Of a DNA stretch of 64,000 bases, positions 41,011 to 51,600 are shown piece after piece (the first letter of the stretch is position 1; every line of letters starts with the position of its first letter). This DNA is from Saccharomycopsis fibuligera x Saccharomycopsis cf. fibuligera (Eukaryota; Ascomycota; Saccharomycetes; Ascoideales; Saccharomycopsidaceae), in contig CP012817.1 in NCBI GenBank assembly GCA_001936135.1, forward strand, positions 1,550,001 through 1,614,000. Reading direction: 5' to 3'. The notes under the pieces are model-generated. The model searched no databases. It was not told the DNA's origin and was given only the letters and a program-made list of their open reading frames with translations. A program made the position numbers and the translations under genes.

Positions 41011-42555
41011 ATGCTCTTATACTTTGAAGCAGAGCAGTTTGTTGCCAATGATCCCAAGAATGCCTCATTGCGTTCGAGAGTCTTTGACGCTGCTCAATCA
41101 AAGAAAGTGAAATCAAATCCAAAACAAGTATTAGCTTTAGTCAGTTCGACTCTCAAGTACAAACCATACCTTAAAGAGATAATCAAGAATGCCAAACTTC
41201 TTAAAACTGCTGCTGCGTTATCTGGTAGTACAGATAGCCATAACAAACAAATTAAAAAGAAGTTGACCCTGAGTTTGAGTATGCTTTTAGTGCATGATTT
41301 GCTCTTTACAAAGTCTGGGCGTATCCAATCTTCCAAGCATCCAGTGAAAGACTTCATTCTCAGTAATAAGACGCGGTTGCATTCAGAATTCATCAAGTTG
41401 AAGCTCAAGTACAGAGTGAAGGATTTCAGCCAATTGGTCAGCGATGGTGATGGCGAGGGACATGATGCAGGAAACGATAATGATTATACCCCAGTTAGAT
41501 GGTTCAGAGTAAATACTATCAAGGCCACCGTGGATTCTGTTTTCAAAGAGCAATTTTTTCAGAAATTGGCCAAAGTGGATACGTTCGAGGAATTGAAAAA
41601 TTCTAAAGGTAATATTTATCATGATGTGTATATACCCAACTTGTTTGGCATCAACCCTCACGAAAAAATCACAAACACCAATGCTTACAAAACAGGTAAG
41701 ATTATTATTCAGGATAGATCATCATGTTTTCCTGCACATATACTTAATCCTTCACCGGGAGATAAAATCATTGACTGTTGCTCAGCCCCAGGGAACAAAA
41801 CCACTCATGCTGCGTCATACATAAGAAACACCAAGCGGTCAATTACCGCATTTGAAAAAAACAAGAATCGGTCAAAGGTACTACAAATGATGGTTGACAG
41901 AGCTGGTGCATCTAAATGTGTTACGGTGAAAAATTGTGATTTCACAATAACTGATCCAAAGCAATTTCCTGATGTTGTTGGGTTCATTGTGGATCCTTCA
42001 TGTTCAGGAAGTGGTATTTTTGGTAGAGAAAAAGACGATCAACGCAATAAGCAGCAAAAGAAGACAGGTGAAGAAGCTGAAGCACAGAAGGATGTTGGTG
42101 AAAAAGCTGAAGAAGAAGAAATGATCTTGAACGAGAACGAAAATGATGATGAGGACTCAGCACTTGTTAAAGAGCTTATTAAGTCGAAAGACCATGATCC
42201 GGAAAGGCTCGCCAAGTTGTCATCATTTCAATTCGCAATAGTGAAACATGCATTACTATTCCCAAGCGCTAAAAAGTTAGTGTATCTGACTTGCTCCATT
42301 CATCCAGAAGAAAATGAACAAGTGGTGATTGACCTTCTTAATGATTCAAAAGTGCAAGCTGCTGGATGGAAGCTATGTGAGCGGAAAGACGTGCTACCCA
42401 CTTGGACTCGTCGTGGTTGGAAGCTGGAGTTCGTTAATGCAAGATTTTCTGAAGAAGAAGCAGCAGTCTTGGCTGATGGATGTGTAAGAAGTTTGCCAAA
42501 AGTGGATGGCGGTATTGGGTTTTTTGCTGCTGCCTTTGAAAAACCTACTAAGTGA
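41011..42555 (+). CDS. RCM1: 25S rRNA cytosine-C5 methyltransferase (Rcm1/NSUN5)
   Basis: This 514-residue NOL1/NOP2/Sun RNA methyltransferase has its SAM-binding segment at IIDCCSAPGNKTTHAA (about 250-265). Motif IV is VDPSCSGSG (about 326, with Ser replacing the second Pro of DPPC, as in Rcm1/NSUN5), and the motif VI catalytic Cys region is TCSIHPEENEQVV (about 425-437). Rcm1 methylates a single cytosine of 25S rRNA in domain IV during ribosome biogenesis in the nucleolus. A charged Glu/Lys insertion of about 60 residues lies between motif IV and the next conserved helix and is probably a disordered loop. Length is near the S. cerevisiae protein (490). Confidence 0.92.
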   Translation: MLLYFEAEQFVANDPKNASLRSRVFDAAQSKKVKSNPKQVLALVSSTLKYKPYLKEIIKNAKLLKTAAALSGSTDSHNKQIKKKLTLSLSMLLVHDLLFTKSGRIQSSKHPVKDFILSNKTRLHSEFIKLKLKYRVKDFSQLVSDGDGEGHDAGNDNDYTPVRWFRVNTIKATVDSVFKEQFFQKLAKVDTFEELKNSKGNIYHDVYIPNLFGINPHEKITNTNAYKTGKIIIQDRSSCFPAHILNPSPGDKIIDCCSAPGNKTTHAASYIRNTKRSITAFEKNKNRSKVLQMMVDRAGASKCVTVKNCDFTITDPKQFPDVVGFIVDPSCSGSGIFGREKDDQRNKQQKKTGEEAEAQKDVGEKAEEEEMILNENENDDEDSALVKELIKSKDHDPERLAKLSSFQFAIVKHALLFPSAKKLVYLTCSIHPEENEQVVIDLLNDSKVQAAGWKLCERKDVLPTWTRRGWKLEFVNARFSEEEAAVLADGCVRSLPKVDGGIGFFAAAFEKPTK

Positions 42556-42803
42556 GTTTTTTTCTTGTATTTATTAAAAACAAGTATCTATTGCGGTAAA
42601 GTAGGTCTAAGATAAAATGTCAATAAATCAATAAACAAAGCGGTAAACAATATGTTAATAAAGCAGAGTAAAAGTTAAAAAAAAATAAAGCGTAGCAAAA
42701 CAAAAACAAAAATTGAAAAAAGAAAAAAAAAAAATAAAACGAAAACGAGATGAAGAATTGTTATTAACAAAAGAAAAAAAACAAAAAAATACGCTAATTG
42801 GAA

Positions 42804-44345
42804 TCAAGTCATAAAAAATATATAGCAGGCAAAAACAACCCAAAGCGACACACTGGTTTTCACCGACTTGGTAGCAATAGATTTGTTTGAAGAAGAAGAT
42901 GAAGATGATGACGATGATGACGAAGAATTCTTGGCTGATTTTTCATTTGTTGATGATATAGAACTATCTGACAGTTTCTTCAATAATGATTTAACCGTAA
43001 GCGGATATGTTTTTTTGCTGTCTTTGAGTTTATTTTGAAATGACAATGACGCCTCCCAAAGCATCACCCCGGCAAAATGCTCATCATCTTTGACTTGCTC
43101 AATAACTTTTGCCAAATAAGTTGAATTGTCAATGTATCCGCTGCTTGAAGAATTTATAGAACCTGGGAGCCCTAAATAAAGCTGCACATTAGAGTTGATA
43201 GACACTTTCTTTGCATATTGTGACCAAGTGTCCCAGTTGAATGAGTTTTCGCTACTGGAAACAATACTGCTGCTTGCTGTGTTGCTCGTGTCGTCTGTGG
43301 ATGACCAGGAAGAGCTTTCACTACCTGTTGAACCTTGCGATGCTGACCAAGAACCATCATCCCAGGCAGCGGCATCTCTTTTGGAAACTGAACCGTCCCA
43401 TTGCCCTGAGGATGCTGGTGTACCGGAGGAGCTCCAAGAATTAGCAGAGGTACTTATATATGCGGTATTAGCAGAAATAGCCGAGTTTGAAGAACTGGAT
43501 GGAGTAGCAGAGGTAGTAGTGCTTGAAGCGGTCGAGGAACTGCTAGAAGAACTAAGACTATTAGCATTGCATTTATTGTTGTAAAATTGAACAAACACCA
43601 TATCAAGATGAGCGCTTGTAAGAATAGAGTTCATGTTCTGGTCTGGGTATGGACATTGTGGAGCAGCACTAAAATAAAATTTCTTGCTTGTTTTATCATC
43701 GCCAGAGGTGGAGTTACCGGTATAGTTTCTCAAAGTTTCAATCAAATCAACATATCCTACCTGGTTGCTATCTTCAATATCGAAATCGAATCCATCAATC
43801 ACTGCATCGCCAAATGGCCTTGGAATACTCTTGTTTGTGTGATCTGTAATTTCACCAAACATGTTCCAGAGTGTATGTCCAAACTCTTTAGCCTGAGAAG
43901 TTGATGTGAAACCATAAGTACCGCCTTCCCCACCCAATGAAAGCAAAACCTTTTTATTTCTCTTTTGGCAGTATTTGATATCGCTAGCGACTTTTTTCAT
44001 TGTGTTTGTGTTGTTAGCACTAAACTCAGAATTAGTGTGATGTGGAAACTTGATGGTCGGAATTTTCATACCTAACTTGGAGGAATACGTTCCAGGGAAG
44101 TCATGCATAAAGGCAAGAAGAATGATGTCGACTTGATCCCAATTGCAATACCACCATAGCTCTTTTTCTTTGTTTTTGAAATTGGATAAGTATCCAAGGG
44201 AGTTCTGGCCCCAGTAAATTGCAACATTGTCTTTTGTAGCCAGAGAACTGCTACTAGTGATGTTTGAAGTGACGCTAGATTGTGCTATACCGCCAACGAT
44301 GTTCAAGAATATTGTTGCTATGAATAATCTGCTCCAAAGTTTCAT
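42804..44345 (-). CDS. GH18 chitinase, GPI-type, with Ser-rich insertion
   Basis: This 513-residue protein starts with a signal peptide (MKLWSRLFIATIFLNIVGGIAQ). A GH18 barrel follows: AIYWGQNSLGY (about 42), VLLSLGGEGGTYGF, and the catalytic DxxDxDxE motif as DGFDFDIED (about 183-191, acid Glu present), then SAAPQCPYPDQNM and MVFVQFYNNKCN. At that point, where fungal class III chitinases normally continue directly to a FNxDTW segment, about 105 Ser/Thr-rich residues intervene (about 257-365). The barrel then resumes with FNWDTWSQYAKKV through GVMLWEASL. A Ser-rich C-terminus and a hydrophobic end (VSLWVVFACYIFFM) look like a GPI signal, as in Candida Cht1/Cht2. Likely role: wall chitin remodelling in cell separation. 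Confidence 0.92.
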   Translation of the reverse strand: MKLWSRLFIATIFLNIVGGIAQSSVTSNITSSSSLATKDNVAIYWGQNSLGYLSNFKNKEKELWWYCNWDQVDIILLAFMHDFPGTYSSKLGMKIPTIKFPHHTNSEFSANNTNTMKKVASDIKYCQKRNKKVLLSLGGEGGTYGFTSTSQAKEFGHTLWNMFGEITDHTNKSIPRPFGDAVIDGFDFDIEDSNQVGYVDLIETLRNYTGNSTSGDDKTSKKFYFSAAPQCPYPDQNMNSILTSAHLDMVFVQFYNNKCNANSLSSSSSSSTASSTTTSATPSSSSNSAISANTAYISTSANSWSSSGTPASSGQWDGSVSKRDAAAWDDGSWSASQGSTGSESSSWSSTDDTSNTASSSIVSSSENSFNWDTWSQYAKKVSINSNVQLYLGLPGSINSSSSGYIDNSTYLAKVIEQVKDDEHFAGVMLWEASLSFQNKLKDSKKTYPLTVKSLLKKLSDSSISSTNEKSAKNSSSSSSSSSSSSSNKSIATKSVKTSVSLWVVFACYIFFMT

Positions 44346-45835
44346 TTTTTTTTCAAGTGCGGTGATTAAGTGAATGTTAGCGATTGTGCTTTGATATGCA
44401 GGTCTGAGATGTTGATAGCGACAGTGTCTAAAAAAGCTTTATTATTTAGCAAAAATTTGTCTGAGACAAAAAAGGTAGGTGATTTTCAGACTATGACAAA
44501 ATGCGAAGAAAGAATAGCAGGTTATTGATCTCTTCAATAAGAAACTTTTTGAAACAATTGTTCAAATAATCCTCTGCACGCTTGATAAATTTATTAAAAA
44601 AAAGTGCAAACACTTCAAAAAAGTCATCTTGATCTTTGTATAGCTAAGAACTGTAACGTATATATAAGCATTTCTTCAACACCAATTTCAAATGAAGTTT
44701 GCAAGAAAAGACACTTTTGCTGCAGAAGCTCCTGCTGATGCTCTGTTTATATTTATCCAAAACGGGTAGTCCTGTTACATATGAATGCGTCAACATGCCA
44801 GTAATGTGATTTCCTAGAACAGGTACATAATAGCATTTTTCTTTACAATTTTCATGCAAAGATCAGCAGAGCTGTAAACGTATCCGAAGACGAGAATATG
44901 CAATTTAGAGCGACGAAAAAAGAGTGAACCAGTAAATTATGTTAGATTAGACAGGTGAGACCACTGATGGCACTATACTTTATAGCGATGAGTTGATAGG
45001 AGGTGGTCTAAGTATTTAATGAATTTCTTCTGTCTGATGAAAAAAGAAAAGGTTTATTTTAACAAATTTCAACTATTATACAGATATGTTACAGCAATGT
45101 AGAAGTCAATCTGAATACCTAAATTGTTGTGCCATACAAACATCAAAACAAACATCGATGCTGTACAGGCTATAATTGAAATTCACAAAAACAATTTTCA
45201 TCCAAATGAGTTAGGGTACAGAATACTTTGTCCGATGTGTACTAAGAAGAGATGTTCTCATGAGAAGAGCCATCATCGGCGAAATTGCTGCTTTCACAAT
45301 AGATCGACTGCTGGGGTTATTCATGCAATGCGTAAGCAAACGTTGAGTATCAATTCTGGTGTATTTATTGCTTTCCTAAACCGGATTCTGTTTTTTTTTT
45401 ACTAGCTCAGCATGAACGCATAAGTTTGACAATATGCTAACTATACCACATCAATGTCTTGGCGACTAAGCTTATCGATCTTTGGAAATTTTCGAAAAGC
45501 AAGCCATTGATCAAGATCAGCAGTCATACAATTTTTCGTTGAGTTCAAAAGCGAAGAAAAGTATCCGGTGATGCTGCTTTTTGAAGCAACTTACATTGCC
45601 ATGACGCTACTTCTCAATTTGCTTCAAGCAAAATCCGAAAGTGAAGACATCCCAAGGCTGGTATATAACTAATAGGTTTGAATAATATGTTATCTAGTTA
45701 CGTGATCAGATGTTTAGGAAGTCTCCAGGATGTTATTAACGGGAAGTAGAACAAGTCTAGAGACGTTTGGCATAAAAAAGGGGTAACAAAAAACAGAAAA
45801 ATAAGAGCAGCTAAAAGTTCAACGGTTTCCTGAGA
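44346..45835. other. 1.5-kb region upstream of the chitinase gene, with a relic
   Basis: This is the chitinase promoter at the left. No intact gene is present. A coding relic with one internal stop lies at 45454-45672. The + frame at 45124-45405 (93 codons) has two CxxC-like cysteines but no recognisable family and is not called. Confidence 0.5.
45454..45672 (+). pseudogene. Short coding relic, family not recognised
   Basis: From an ATG the frame reads MSWRLSLSIFGNFRKASH, stop, SRSAVIQFFVEFKSEEKYPV, MLLFEATYIAMTLLLNLLQA, KSESEDIPRLVYN, stop. A single TGA (45508) interrupts 72 codons of protein-like sequence with an amphipathic helix character. This suggests a decayed gene fragment. No named family. 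Confidence 0.4.
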
Positions 45836-47400
45836 TTACAGCTCATTAGATGCAGCCTTCTTGGCCATTTTCATACCAAAAAATTTCAACGCAAAAGGAA
45901 ACAAGAGATTATTGATTACAATCCAAGCAACCAACGCCTATCTGGCCCTTGTGACTATTGTTAAAGATGACTTTAAATATTGCACTAGCATTATGAATAG
46001 GAAAGGCATAACCGTATTTGTAAAATCTGTTCAAAGAAGCCATTGGGAAGAAAGTCGGAGAAATGTTGGAAATAATCCGAAACAACAACCAGAAACCAAG
46101 CAATGGTGGAAATACTGGAATAATAAACAATGCCATGTTTTCATTAACTCCACCCACACCACTCATAGTGAGAAAACATGTCATCCAATAAACCAAGAAT
46201 CCCGAATAACCAAATGCTTTTTCAAAATCAACTTGGAACACCAAAGCAACCCACGAATAGACTAACGAGAGAACAAAGTATGAAACAATAGACGATATCA
46301 TACGGTACGCGACAAAATGTGGCGGTTTGAAACGGTGGGCTAAATACGATGGGTTGGTGCAAACAAGTTAAATTGGAACAAAGTTATAAGAATAAGAAAG
46401 ATCACGCCAACCTGTGAAGGTGCTGAGAGCACAGAATTTAAGACAAGCAAGTTATCCTTTTTCTGAATTTGTACAATATTTGATAAAAATCCCGGGGCGG
46501 TGTTGATAAGGTTTTGTTTCTCCAGAGTGGTTAGGTTCAGTACTAATGGAGCATAAACATTTCTGGATACAATAACAGGATTGAATGAAGCTTTGAAAAA
46601 TTTAAAGCAATAAAGACACAGTAGAGTTCATGGCAAGGAAGTTTCTGCCAGTCTCGTAAACTGCATCAACAGAGTACTCCGGATTATTATTTGGGTTATA
46701 AGAAGCATTAGATGATCTTAAGGCTTGAAATAAACTGTAAATAGTATTTGGTTTTACATGGATAGCAAACCGGTATTTTTGATGATGGATGAGTTTATAG
46801 ATTTCTTGGGTAGTGTTAAAACTTTCATCTTGTTGAACACTATGCATTTGTTGAAAATCCTGAGTGTGGTATATTTTCAGTCAACCCAGCAATAAGAGGC
46901 TGTATATCTTCAACTTCACAATCTTCGATTACCCCCAATATGTCAAACTTCTTAAAGTACTTGGGTTTGTCGTAAAAAGCGCCCCAGTATATTGAAAAAA
47001 TGCACAACAAACCAACAGAAAGTACTAACCAATTTTGAGAAACTCAACTATCACGGATTTGCGTTCTTGACGAACACGAGATGAGAAAAGGCCTGGAGTA
47101 GACCTGATGCTCTCTGAACTTTTGGGAAATGGACCAGGTGTGTTGCTCCTGTGATCTTCAAGCTTTCCCTCGTATTTATCATCGTTCTCTGCTTCCTCAT
47201 TACTGTTTTTTCTGGCTTCGTCCTGATGCCGCTCTTGGATTTGCTGAGAATATAATCTGGTAATCTTTTGACTCTCAATAAAGTCTCTAGGAATATCGCC
47301 AGGACCACAACCTTCCAAATTATCATTAGGCTGACGAGGTCTTTCAGTATTAATCTTTGTAATGGTTTCATCTGTTAAAAAGTATGGTGATGAAAGACTG
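45836..47400 (-). pseudogene. Decayed SNG1-like (DUF3533) membrane protein gene
   Basis: Reading the minus strand across frames recovers a nearly full-length Sng1-type protein: a charged cytosolic N-terminus (47025-47318), a first membrane segment (WLVLSVGLLCIFSIYWGAFY), a lumenal part (FAIHVKPNTIYSLFQALRSS, NPEYSVDAVYETGRNFLAMN), membrane helices (PSQVGVIFLILITLFQFNLF; MISSIVSYFVLSLVYSWVAL), the conserved SPTFFPMASLNRFYKYGYAF, PIHN and a C-terminus ending KKAASNEL. At least four frame breaks or stops separate these pieces, and the N-terminal frame lacks a start ATG. Sng1 confers nitrosoguanidine resistance in S. cerevisiae. The gene is dead in this sequence unless the breaks are assembly errors. 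I do not give a reconstructed sequence. Confidence 0.8.
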
Positions 47401-48649
47401 CTTTGCTAAAAGATGAATTAATGTTGTGCTTCCTTGAAAATTTTAATGCAAATAATAAGCATTATATTCTAGGAAATATAGGTAAGAATAAAGACAACAA
47501 ATCACATTTTTTATTTCAGATAGTTAGTTTCATCTTTAACTAACTAAATCACATTCTTTGGTTTATATACAATGTCGAAAGCCAAAGCTAAATGACTGGT
47601 ACACCCTACGTTGAAGGGTGCTGTCATGTTTAGCTTCCGAAACGCGGGTCGGGTGTGGCTGGCTGTGCAGAACGGAGATAGTGGTGATAAAACAAATCTA
47701 TCACAAGTAGACTTCACAAGTAGGGAAAGAACCGCTTGTGAAACTTGGCAGATAAAGAAGTTAACCTACTTGGTCACCGAAGCTAAGTGTGGTTAGTTAT
47801 TCTATGAAAATGTTTATAACATTGAATATCTCGAAGCAACCGCCATTCAAAGCACTTTGAAGCCTATGAGAATGGACAAGTTTTACAAACAGCTTGTTTG
47901 AATAAGCACATTCTACTTTGGTTTTTTTTTGGCTCTGGTAACATGCCAGTGCCGGTTTCTGAAGAACCCTTTCTGATTTTTTTCGCCTCGGGAGTTATAA
48001 CCTTTAACACTGAACCAAAATTGAAAAAAGTCTGACGCGAGCTTACAAGGTGTCAGAGGTGTTATTTCAACACTTTTGGTTTAGTTTTTAGCAGTTCATT
48101 TTTGTAATTCAGCTTGAAAGGAAACTTTGTGGTTTGGCAATAAAGTTGCACATCACAACATGCATGCTGGCATACCAGGAAATGCAGGAACTAATGTTCC
48201 AAGCACGTGAACAAGAAAAGAGAATTGTTGTCGTAGAGTAGAATAACTGACACCAGTAAGTCTAATACACTGAAAAGCAAACACTTACTAGTTTTAAAAA
48301 TAAAACTCTAGAACACGTAGTTACAAATAGGGGCACCTCCCAGTAAATATGAGACTATACTTGGCAGAACATCCCTTTGCTTTAGTAAAGCTCCACTCTG
48401 GTCACGCGAAGTATCTTACAACTAAGTCTCGTGACCCAGAGCTTACCTCATTTTGCGCGGTGCCACTGCCACCGACAGAGATGATTTTCCTTTCTTTTTT
48501 TTTTTTCTTTCTCGCGATTACAAGATTGCGTCTTGTCAGATTTCTGATTTATTCTACTTCATGATCTTTCATTCTTGTATTTTCCATGATTCTATATTTC
48601 ACCAAGTAGCGACCCATGCTATGAAAGATCACTTCCTCAGTAAATAAAC
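47401..48649. other. Intergenic region upstream of the MNN4-like gene
   Basis: No gene is called. Frames at 47611-47796 and 48349-48647 (+) are short and featureless. The right end is the promoter of the MNN4-like gene. Confidence 0.5.
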
Positions 48650-51600
48650 ATGTCTATTGTGAAAATTTTCGGAAAGTTAAGGCGCTCCAAGCTCTTTCTT
48701 ACTTTTGTTGCCCTTTTGGTGCTCCACTTTAGCTTTTCCTCTCTTCTCAAAAAGCCAGATGCCGTTTCTGTTGTAAGTCAACAAAACATCAGCAATGGCG
48801 CTAACGCTGATAATAACAAAAATGCACAACTACAAATAGACCAAAGTTTGGGATCTTCTTCTCCTAATGAAGATGGGATATATCAAGGCGAATTATCTAA
48901 CCCAAACAACGACTTGAAGGCTTTAGACGATACAGAAACAGAAAGCATATTCAAAGAACCAGAAGTCCCTACGCTTATAAATTTTGATCTTCATGACGTG
49001 ATAAATTTTCTCAAATCATTTTTCCAAGATCAAGAGAAAATGTTAAGGGATAAGCTCAGATCATATGCCGAATATGCCAAGACTACCCAACAGTCGTCAG
49101 AAACTGCAACAATCAACAAGCATTCGGAAATTGAGATTGATAATTTTAACTATGAAGATTACAATGTTGAATTCCCAGATATGTATGTCAGTAAATTCAA
49201 GAATCCTGATGAGCAACTTCCGATTGTCAACAATTATGATATCAGGTTTACTTTATCTGTTTACTTCAACTATATAAAGCATAAGCTTGATCAACTCAAC
49301 AACAATGAAAATAACAAGGAGTCTCCGTCATTTGACATAGATTTACCATTTCATTGGTATGATTGGGTTGATATCACTGCATTAAACAAGTATATTATAT
49401 TTCACAATGATCCATACATACCCAAGGAAAATAAAGAAAGATATAATTGCGAATATGTCAGCACCAACTTGGTGCGAAATTTTGGCGATCATGGCGAAGA
49501 TTTGCCTGATGACAAGAATAGAAAAAGACCGCATGAAATAAGGTACAATCCGAAAACTTTTTGTCGTAACTTGGACCAAATTACAGATTTAGCGCCTGAT
49601 TATGAACAAAACAAAAACTCTTCCATCAACTTTAATGTTTTCAAGTGGACTAGAAAATCTTCGATTCGAGCCAAGATGTTGCAAAGTAGATCATACTTGT
49701 ACGCTGGTGCTCCAACTCCTGTTTCAATTATATTTTTAGTGGATCTTAATTTTGACTTGGAAGCAGAAAAAAGTAAAAAAGCTGGAAATCCTAAAAAAGC
49801 GCCTATTGAAGACATTAGTGAAATAAAGGACGTTAACAAGGACAAACGGGTGAATAATATAAGGGCTTATGAGTTTCCAATAAAAGGTGGCAGTACTGTT
49901 GGCCATGGGAAAAAATTACTTGAGAATTATGAAGCTATAGTTAAGTTGTACATGGAGCAAGAAAAGGAAAAGCTTGCTACTGCAAATAATCTCAGAGTGA
50001 ATCCTCTTGATGATTTGCAAAAGTTGGTACATTCTTATCCACCAACAAAGTTTCCAGAAGATCCGGATGAAAACGATCATGAGATATATTTGGACAATGA
50101 GGAACTTCAGGTCAAATTGTCAACAAAAGAGTTTGAGTATGATCACAATCAAGCTATTCTCGATTACGAGAAGAAATTTCAGCACTTGCAAGAGAAACTA
50201 CAAAAGCAACAAGAAGAAGAAGTTAAAAAAGACGTTAAATTTGAACTTAAATATAAAAAGGAAATTGCTCATTATGACTCACTCAAGTATTCCAAAAGAG
50301 TTAAACCTGCAGAAGTAAAGAAACATTTTCATGAAGTGCCAATTGCACCGTCAGTAGGCGACCAGAGTGATGATAAGCTAAAAAAGGCGGGAGGCCACTA
50401 TGATTGGAGATTCTTCAATGGTATTATTGAATCAGAAATTGAAACCAGACGTACATTACATCATTTGTTACGTTCATTTTTGAAATTTACTTACGCGAAA
50501 AATGTTCCAACTTGGATTGCTCATGGCTCATTATTATCGTGGTATTGGAATGGTTTGAATTTCCCATGGGATTATGATATTGATGTACAAATGCCAATTA
50601 AAGATTTGCAAAAGTTTTGCAAATTGTATAATAACACTTTGGTTGTACAGAATTTGAATGATGGGTTAGGTAAATATTATATTGACTGTGGTTCATCATT
50701 AACACATAGAACGAAAGAGTATGGGAAGAATAACATTGATGCAAGATTTATTGATGTGGATAAAGGAATTTATATTGATATCACCGGATTGGCATTAACT
50801 GAAGCACCATTACCTAAAAAGTTCATGAATTTGCGGAAAAGAGATTCACATAATTTGGAATCTGTGGATAACATTACGACCATTATCGCAAGCGAAAGGT
50901 CAAAATATCCATTCACGGTTGTGAATGAAGATATAGAAGAAACCGAAAACCAACTACAAAAACGAGATGCTGATCCAGCAGTGATAAAACCACAGCAGAT
51001 TACTCCGGCAAGAATTGTAAAAACTTACAAGGATGGGCTTACTCCAGAAGAACGGCTCTCCAAGAATGCAAGATTACAAATATATAACTGTAAAAACAAT
51101 CATTTCCTTTTTTATAGTCAAGTATCACCATTGAGACTCACTATAGTTGAAGGCACCAAAGGTTTTGTACCATTTAATTATAAACAAGTACTTAAGGATG
51201 AGTATCATAGTTCTGCTCTTTCAGGGCAATATTTTGCAAAGCATTTTTATTTGAGGAAACTTCGACTTTGGGTTCATGCTTCTAAATTCAAAGCTTTCTT
51301 TAAAAAACTTATCAAGGAGGAAGGTAATGGGCATTACCGTAAATCTCTTTCGAAAAACTTACACGCCATAGACAATGATATTAGTGATCTTTCGCGATTT
51401 TTGGAATACGATGAAACGGTGCTTAAGGCATATTATCTCAACCAGCGCATTACCAAGGAACACGAGAGAGAAATGGAAGCACTTAGTAATGGACAATCAG
51501 TTAAAGAAGTTTTGTTAAGTAATATTGAATTCAAGCCAATATTGAAGGATCAGTTTTTGCACATGAAAAATGACGCATCAAGAAACAAGGATAGTGCAAT

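Noticed and set aside
45124-45405. 93-codon + strand frame with CPMC and nearby Cys/His residues
   Set aside because: The Cys/His spacing fits no zinc-finger family and there is no promoter or homologue that I recognise.
47540-47660. Possible point-centromere-like CDEIII core (TTCCGAAA at 47635)
   Set aside because: The upstream 80 bases are not AT-rich enough for CDEII, no good CDEI is present, and the flanking CDEIII bases do not fit the known consensus.
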